DNA of 64,000 nucleotides. Origin: Photobacterium angustum (GTDB taxonomy: Bacteria > Pseudomonadota > Gammaproteobacteria > Enterobacterales > Vibrionaceae). The translations under genes were made by a program, and so were the position numbers. Positions within the stretch are counted from its first letter, which is position 1; every line of letters starts with the position of its first letter. The notes beneath the pieces were generated by a model. The model was not told where the DNA came from and made no database searches. It was given only the letters and a program-made list of their open reading frames with translations. Positions 61,055 through 64,000 of this stretch are shown here, piece by piece. The DNA is taken from the NCBI RefSeq assembly GCF_002954615.1, contig NZ_MSCJ01000001.1, positions 2,356,001 to 2,420,000 on the forward strand, given 5' to 3'.

Positions 61055-61055
61055 A

Positions 61056-61084
61056 CTGACGAACGAATTCCAATTCGTTATAAT
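61056..61084 (+). promoter_or_regulatory. rpiA promoter with an operator-like palindrome in the spacer
   Basis: CTGACG (61056-61061), a 17-bp spacer, and the perfect TATAAT (61079-61084). The spacer carries the 16-base palindrome ACGAATTCCAATTCGT (61063-61078), a classical place for a repressor. Confidence 0.65.
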
Positions 61085-61131
61085 TAGCATCAACGCTTAC
61101 TCGGCGTATTAGTCATAACGAGGAGAATGGC

Positions 61132-61791
61132 ATGACACAAGATGAAATGAAAAAAGCAGCAGGTTGGGCAGCACTTGAATACGTACAGAAAGGAACAATT
61201 GTAGGTGTAGGTACTGGCTCTACGGTTAATCACTTCATCGATGCCTTAGCAACTCGCAAAGAAGAAATTAAAGGTGCTGTTTCAAGTTCAGTCGCTTCAA
61301 CTGAACGTCTTGAACAACTAGGCATTACTGTATTTGATGCGAATGAAGTTGCTTCACTTGATATTTATGTCGATGGTGCTGATGAAATTAACGCAGACTA
61401 CGACATGATTAAAGGCGGCGGTGCGGCGCTTACTCGTGAAAAAATCGTGGCAGCCATCGCGAAAAAATTTATCTGTATCGTTGATGACACCAAGCAAGTT
61501 GACGTATTGGGTCAATTCCCGCTTCCAGTTGAAGTGATCCCTATGGGGCGCTCTTTCATTGGTCGTGAATTGGTAAAACTTGGTGGCGATCCGGCTTACC
61601 GTGAAGGCGTTGTGACCGATAACGGTAATATGATCCTTGATGTCTACAACATGAAGATCACTGATCCTAAAACAATGGAAGATAAAATCAACGCCCTACC
61701 TGGTGTTGTAACTGTTGGTCTATTTGCTCACCGTGGCGCTGATGTATTATTGGTTGGCTCACCTGAAGGTGTAAAAAAATTCGAGAAATAA
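61132..61791 (+). CDS. rpiA: Ribose-5-phosphate isomerase A
   Basis: 219 residues with [14 protein letters not shown] near 22-35, [20 protein letters not shown] near 82-101 and the catalytic Glu in LTREKIVA. It interconverts ribose 5-phosphate and ribulose 5-phosphate. GAGGAG precedes the ATG. It lies upstream of serA, as in E. coli, but the two are separated by a terminator. Confidence 0.98.
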   Translation: MTQDEMKKAAGWAALEYVQKGTIVGVGTGSTVNHFIDALATRKEEIKGAVSSSVASTERLEQLGITVFDANEVASLDIYVDGADEINADYDMIKGGGAALTREKIVAAIAKKFICIVDDTKQVDVLGQFPLPVEVIPMGRSFIGRELVKLGGDPAYREGVVTDNGNMILDVYNMKITDPKTMEDKINALPGVVTVGLFAHRGADVLLVGSPEGVKKFEK

Positions 61792-61861
61792 CATACAATG
61801 ATCGCGTTTTATTCAAAAATATAAAACGCTACTGATCCCAGTATAAATGTTATTTCCTTTC

Positions 61862-61909
61862 AAAACGGCATAGCTTATTGATTCTAATTCTAGCTTATGC
61901 CGTTTTTTA
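61862..61909 (+). terminator. rpiA terminator
   Basis: AAAACGGCAT(A)GCT pairs with AGCTTATGCCGTTTT (one bulge), followed by T-rich sequence, about 70 bases past the rpiA stop. Confidence 0.75.
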
Positions 61910-62079
61910 TTATCTTTTTTGTAATATTCTTACCCATAGTGGCTATTTTTTGATACTTTACTAATAAGCTATTAGCAAACGTTTAACCATTTCGCTACCG
62001 TGGCTGTAAAGAAGACATTTCACCACCTGACATTTCTTTGTTTTACATTCAGTTAGCTGCGTTTTTAAGGATGAGAACC

Positions 62080-63309
62080 ATGGCCAAAGTTTCACTCAAT
62101 AAAGATAAAATTAAAATTCTATTATTAGAAGGACTACACCCTTCATCTCTAGAAGTGCTACAACAAGCAGGTTACACCAACATTGAATACCACAAAGGAT
62201 CACTCGCTGGTGAAGAGCTACTAGAAGCCGTAAAAGATGCTCACTTCATTGGTATTCGCTCTCGTACACAATTAACGCCTGAAGTTTTTGCTGCAGCGAA
62301 AAAACTTACCGCTGTTGGTTGTTTCTGCATTGGTACTAACCAAGTTGATTTAGATGAAGCTATGCGCCGCGGTATCCCCGTTTTCAACGCACCATTTTCA
62401 AATACCCGAAGTGTTGCAGAGCTTGTCTTAGGTGAACTGCTTCTTCTGCTACGTGGCATTCCAGAAAAGAACGCTAAAGCGCATCGTGGTGAATGGATAA
62501 AATCTGCAGATAACTCATTTGAAGCGCGTGGTAAAACCCTAGGTATTATCGGCTACGGTCATATCGGTACTCAACTTGGTATATTGGCTGAAAACCTCGG
62601 AATGCGCGTTTGTTTTTACGATATTGAAAGTAAATTAACCTTAGGTAATGCAACCCAAGTCGCATCGTTAAGTGAACTGTTAAATAAATCTGATGTGATT
62701 TCACTGCACGTACCAGAAACACCAGAGACACAAAACATTATGGGTGCAGATGAGTTTGCACGCATGAAGCCAGGTTCTATCTTTATTAACGCAGCACGCG
62801 GTACTGTCGTTGATATTGATGCACTTTGTAGCGCGTTAGAAAGCAAACATATTGCAGGCGCGGCTATCGATGTATTCCCTGTTGAACCGAAAACCAATAA
62901 CGACCCATTTGAATCCCCTCTGCTGCAATTTGATAACGTTATTTTGACGCCTCACATTGGAGGATCAACACAAGAAGCACAGGAAAACATTGGTATTGAG
63001 GTGGCAGGTAAACTAGTGAAATACTCAGATAATGGTTCAACGTTATCTGCTGTTGGCTTCCCTGAGGTATCACTACCTGAGCACCGTGGTTGTTCTCGTC
63101 TACTTCATATTCATGAAAACCGCCCTGGTGTCTTAAATCAAATCACGACAATTTTTGCGTCGGAAGGCATTAATATTGCTGCCCAGTTCTTACAAACAGG
63201 TGCGGAAATTGGTTATGTGGTTATTGATGTTGAAACTGAACGTTCAAAAGAAGCACTAGCCAAACTGAAAACAATCGAAGGCACTATTCGCGCCCGTATT
63301 TTGCACTAA
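62080..63309 (+). CDS. serA: D-3-phosphoglycerate dehydrogenase
   Basis: 409 residues from MAKVSLNKDKIKILL with AAGGA eight bases upstream; an upstream in-frame start is not family-like. The NAD motif is GIIGYGHIGTQLG near 158. Catalytic Arg, Glu and His lie in the HVPETPETQ to TPHIGGSTQEAQ segment. A C-terminal ACT domain (HIHENRPGVLNQI) mediates serine feedback. It starts serine synthesis. Confidence 0.98.
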   Translation: MAKVSLNKDKIKILLLEGLHPSSLEVLQQAGYTNIEYHKGSLAGEELLEAVKDAHFIGIRSRTQLTPEVFAAAKKLTAVGCFCIGTNQVDLDEAMRRGIPVFNAPFSNTRSVAELVLGELLLLLRGIPEKNAKAHRGEWIKSADNSFEARGKTLGIIGYGHIGTQLGILAENLGMRVCFYDIESKLTLGNATQVASLSELLNKSDVISLHVPETPETQNIMGADEFARMKPGSIFINAARGTVVDIDALCSALESKHIAGAAIDVFPVEPKTNNDPFESPLLQFDNVILTPHIGGSTQEAQENIGIEVAGKLVKYSDNGSTLSAVGFPEVSLPEHRGCSRLLHIHENRPGVLNQITTIFASEGINIAAQFLQTGAEIGYVVIDVETERSKEALAKLKTIEGTIRARILH

Positions 63310-63340
63310 TGACTCATAGTTAATAACGTTAACGTGATAG

Positions 63341-63371
63341 TAAAAAGGAGAGCCGAGGCTCTCCTTTTTTA
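63341..63371 (+). terminator. Bidirectional terminator between serA and the SIMPL gene
   Basis: A perfect 13-bp stem AAAAAGGAGAGCC / GGCTCTCCTTTTT with a 2-base loop (63342-63369), with T-runs in both directions. Confidence 0.9.
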
Positions 63372-63414
63372 TATCATCTGCATATTCTATGACTAAACAT
63401 GATGCAGAGTATGA

Positions 63415-64000
63415 TCACTTAGCTAATTTAAAAATCACATTTACACTATCAGAAATCACAATGTTATTATCACTGTAACTTTGATTCACAGCAGAGTTTG
63501 CATCAGCTGCATACATCATTGGCGCACTTCTCATGCCATAAGGCATTGGACGATCATTGGTGTTGTAATCTATCTGCCACACGCCTTCAACTTTATCACC
63601 AAAGCCTTTAGCTAACGATGCTGCAACTTCTTTAGCATTAGCTATGGCCGCTTGACGCGCTTCATCTTGATATTTCTTCTGATCTTTTACTTTCAATGTA
63701 ATGTTGTTGATCTGATTAATACCATCACCTAATGCACCATCAAGGTATGTATTAAGATTTTCTAATTTGTATACCGTTACAACCACATTACGGGTTGCTT
63801 TAAAGCCTGTAAATTCTGGCGCTTGATCTTTAGGGTAACGATACTGTGCAGATAGAGAAATATTGGCACTGTTAATATTTTTACGCTCAACACCCGCTTT
63901 AGTTAAACGCTCAATAAACTTAGCCACAGCCTGATCTGCAGCTTGCTTTGCTTCAGATGCTGTTGGCTTGGTTGCAACCACGTCCACAGAAAATGCAGCC
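63415..64000 (-). CDS. SIMPL (DUF541) domain protein YggE-like, N-terminus outside window
   Basis: The open frame runs to the right edge, so the N-terminus is missing and the visible GTG at 63987 is internal. Alignment by eye to E. coli YggE: ASEAKQAADQAVAKFIERL, INSANISLSAQYRYP, then LDGALGDGINQINNITL and the ARQAAIANAKEVAASLA helix. YggE is a periplasmic or membrane-associated protein linked to oxidative stress. It is convergent with serA. Confidence 0.88.
   Translation of the reverse strand, partial: AAFSVDVVATKPTASEAKQAADQAVAKFIERLTKAGVERKNINSANISLSAQYRYPKDQAPEFTGFKATRNVVVTVYKLENLNTYLDGALGDGINQINNITLKVKDQKKYQDEARQAAIANAKEVAASLAKGFGDKVEGVWQIDYNTNDRPMPYGMRSAPMMYAADANSAVNQSYSDNNIVISDSVNVIFKLAK

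Noticed and set aside
61036-61055. CRP site upstream of rpiA (TGTGA...TCACA)
   Set aside because: The half-sites are ten bases apart instead of six, so the geometry is wrong for CRP.

Overview
This window looks like chromosomal DNA of a Vibrionaceae gammaproteobacterium, most probably a Photobacterium. The clues are an AT-leaning genome, proteins very close to Vibrio and E. coli orthologues, a sodium-pumping oxaloacetate decarboxylase operon (oadGAB), an aspartate kinase gene between alaS and csrA, and an unusually large tRNA-Arg/tRNA-Ser array. The genus is an inference. Nearly all the window is conserved core genome; no transposase, integrase, phage or CRISPR gene was seen.

Layout. 1-6.5 kb (minus): the 5' part of an M16 peptidase lipoprotein gene, yqaA, and oadB-oadA-oadG, where oadG appears frameshifted near its 3' end. 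6.9-8.9 kb (minus): fifteen tRNA genes, namely twelve tRNA-Arg(ACG), ten of them in a 127-bp tandem repeat, and three tRNA-Ser(GCT). One promoter and one terminator bracket the array. 9.1-16 kb (minus): csrA, lysC, alaS, kch and recA. 16-31 kb: pncC, mutS (plus strand), then rpoS-nlpD-pcm-surE-truD-ispF-ispD-ftsB, eno, pyrG and mazG. A small AT-rich cassette of three secreted or membrane proteins rich in Cys or His follows at 30.0-31.1 kb. 31-46 kb: relA, rlmD, barA (plus strand), then the block rpoE-rseA-rseB-rseC, lepA, lepB-rnc-era-recO-pdxJ-acpS, read on the minus strand from 47 kb down to 37.9 kb. 47-55 kb: nadB, sdhE-ygfX, ygfZ, a YbaK-like deacylase, a patatin-like phospholipase, a LysR regulator, and a DUF134 / NifX-like / nqrM group. 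55-64 kb: a small conserved ORF, a lone gcvH, ubiI-ubiH-ygfB, zapA, 6S RNA (ssrS), fau, rpiA, serA and the start of a YggE/SIMPL gene.

Working together. Many genes serve global regulation and stress: CsrA and BarA (two ends of the BarA-UvrY-Csr circuit), RelA, RpoS, RpoE with its RseABC control, 6S RNA, and RecA under a LexA box. Others form coupled pathways: MEP isoprenoid synthesis (ispDF) and ubiquinone synthesis (ubiHI, fed by isoprenoids), NAD synthesis (nadB), flavoprotein and Fe-S maintenance (sdhE, ygfZ, nqrM), and translation quality (alaS, YbaK-like, lepA, rnc, era).

Departures from the E. coli arrangement: recX is absent beside recA, with kch in its place; pepP is absent between ygfB and ubiH; gcvH stands alone where gcvTHP would be expected; a metal-binding-like cassette sits between mazG and relA; and the serV-argVYZQ tRNA cluster is greatly expanded. 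All functional calls come from reading the protein sequences; no database search was run.
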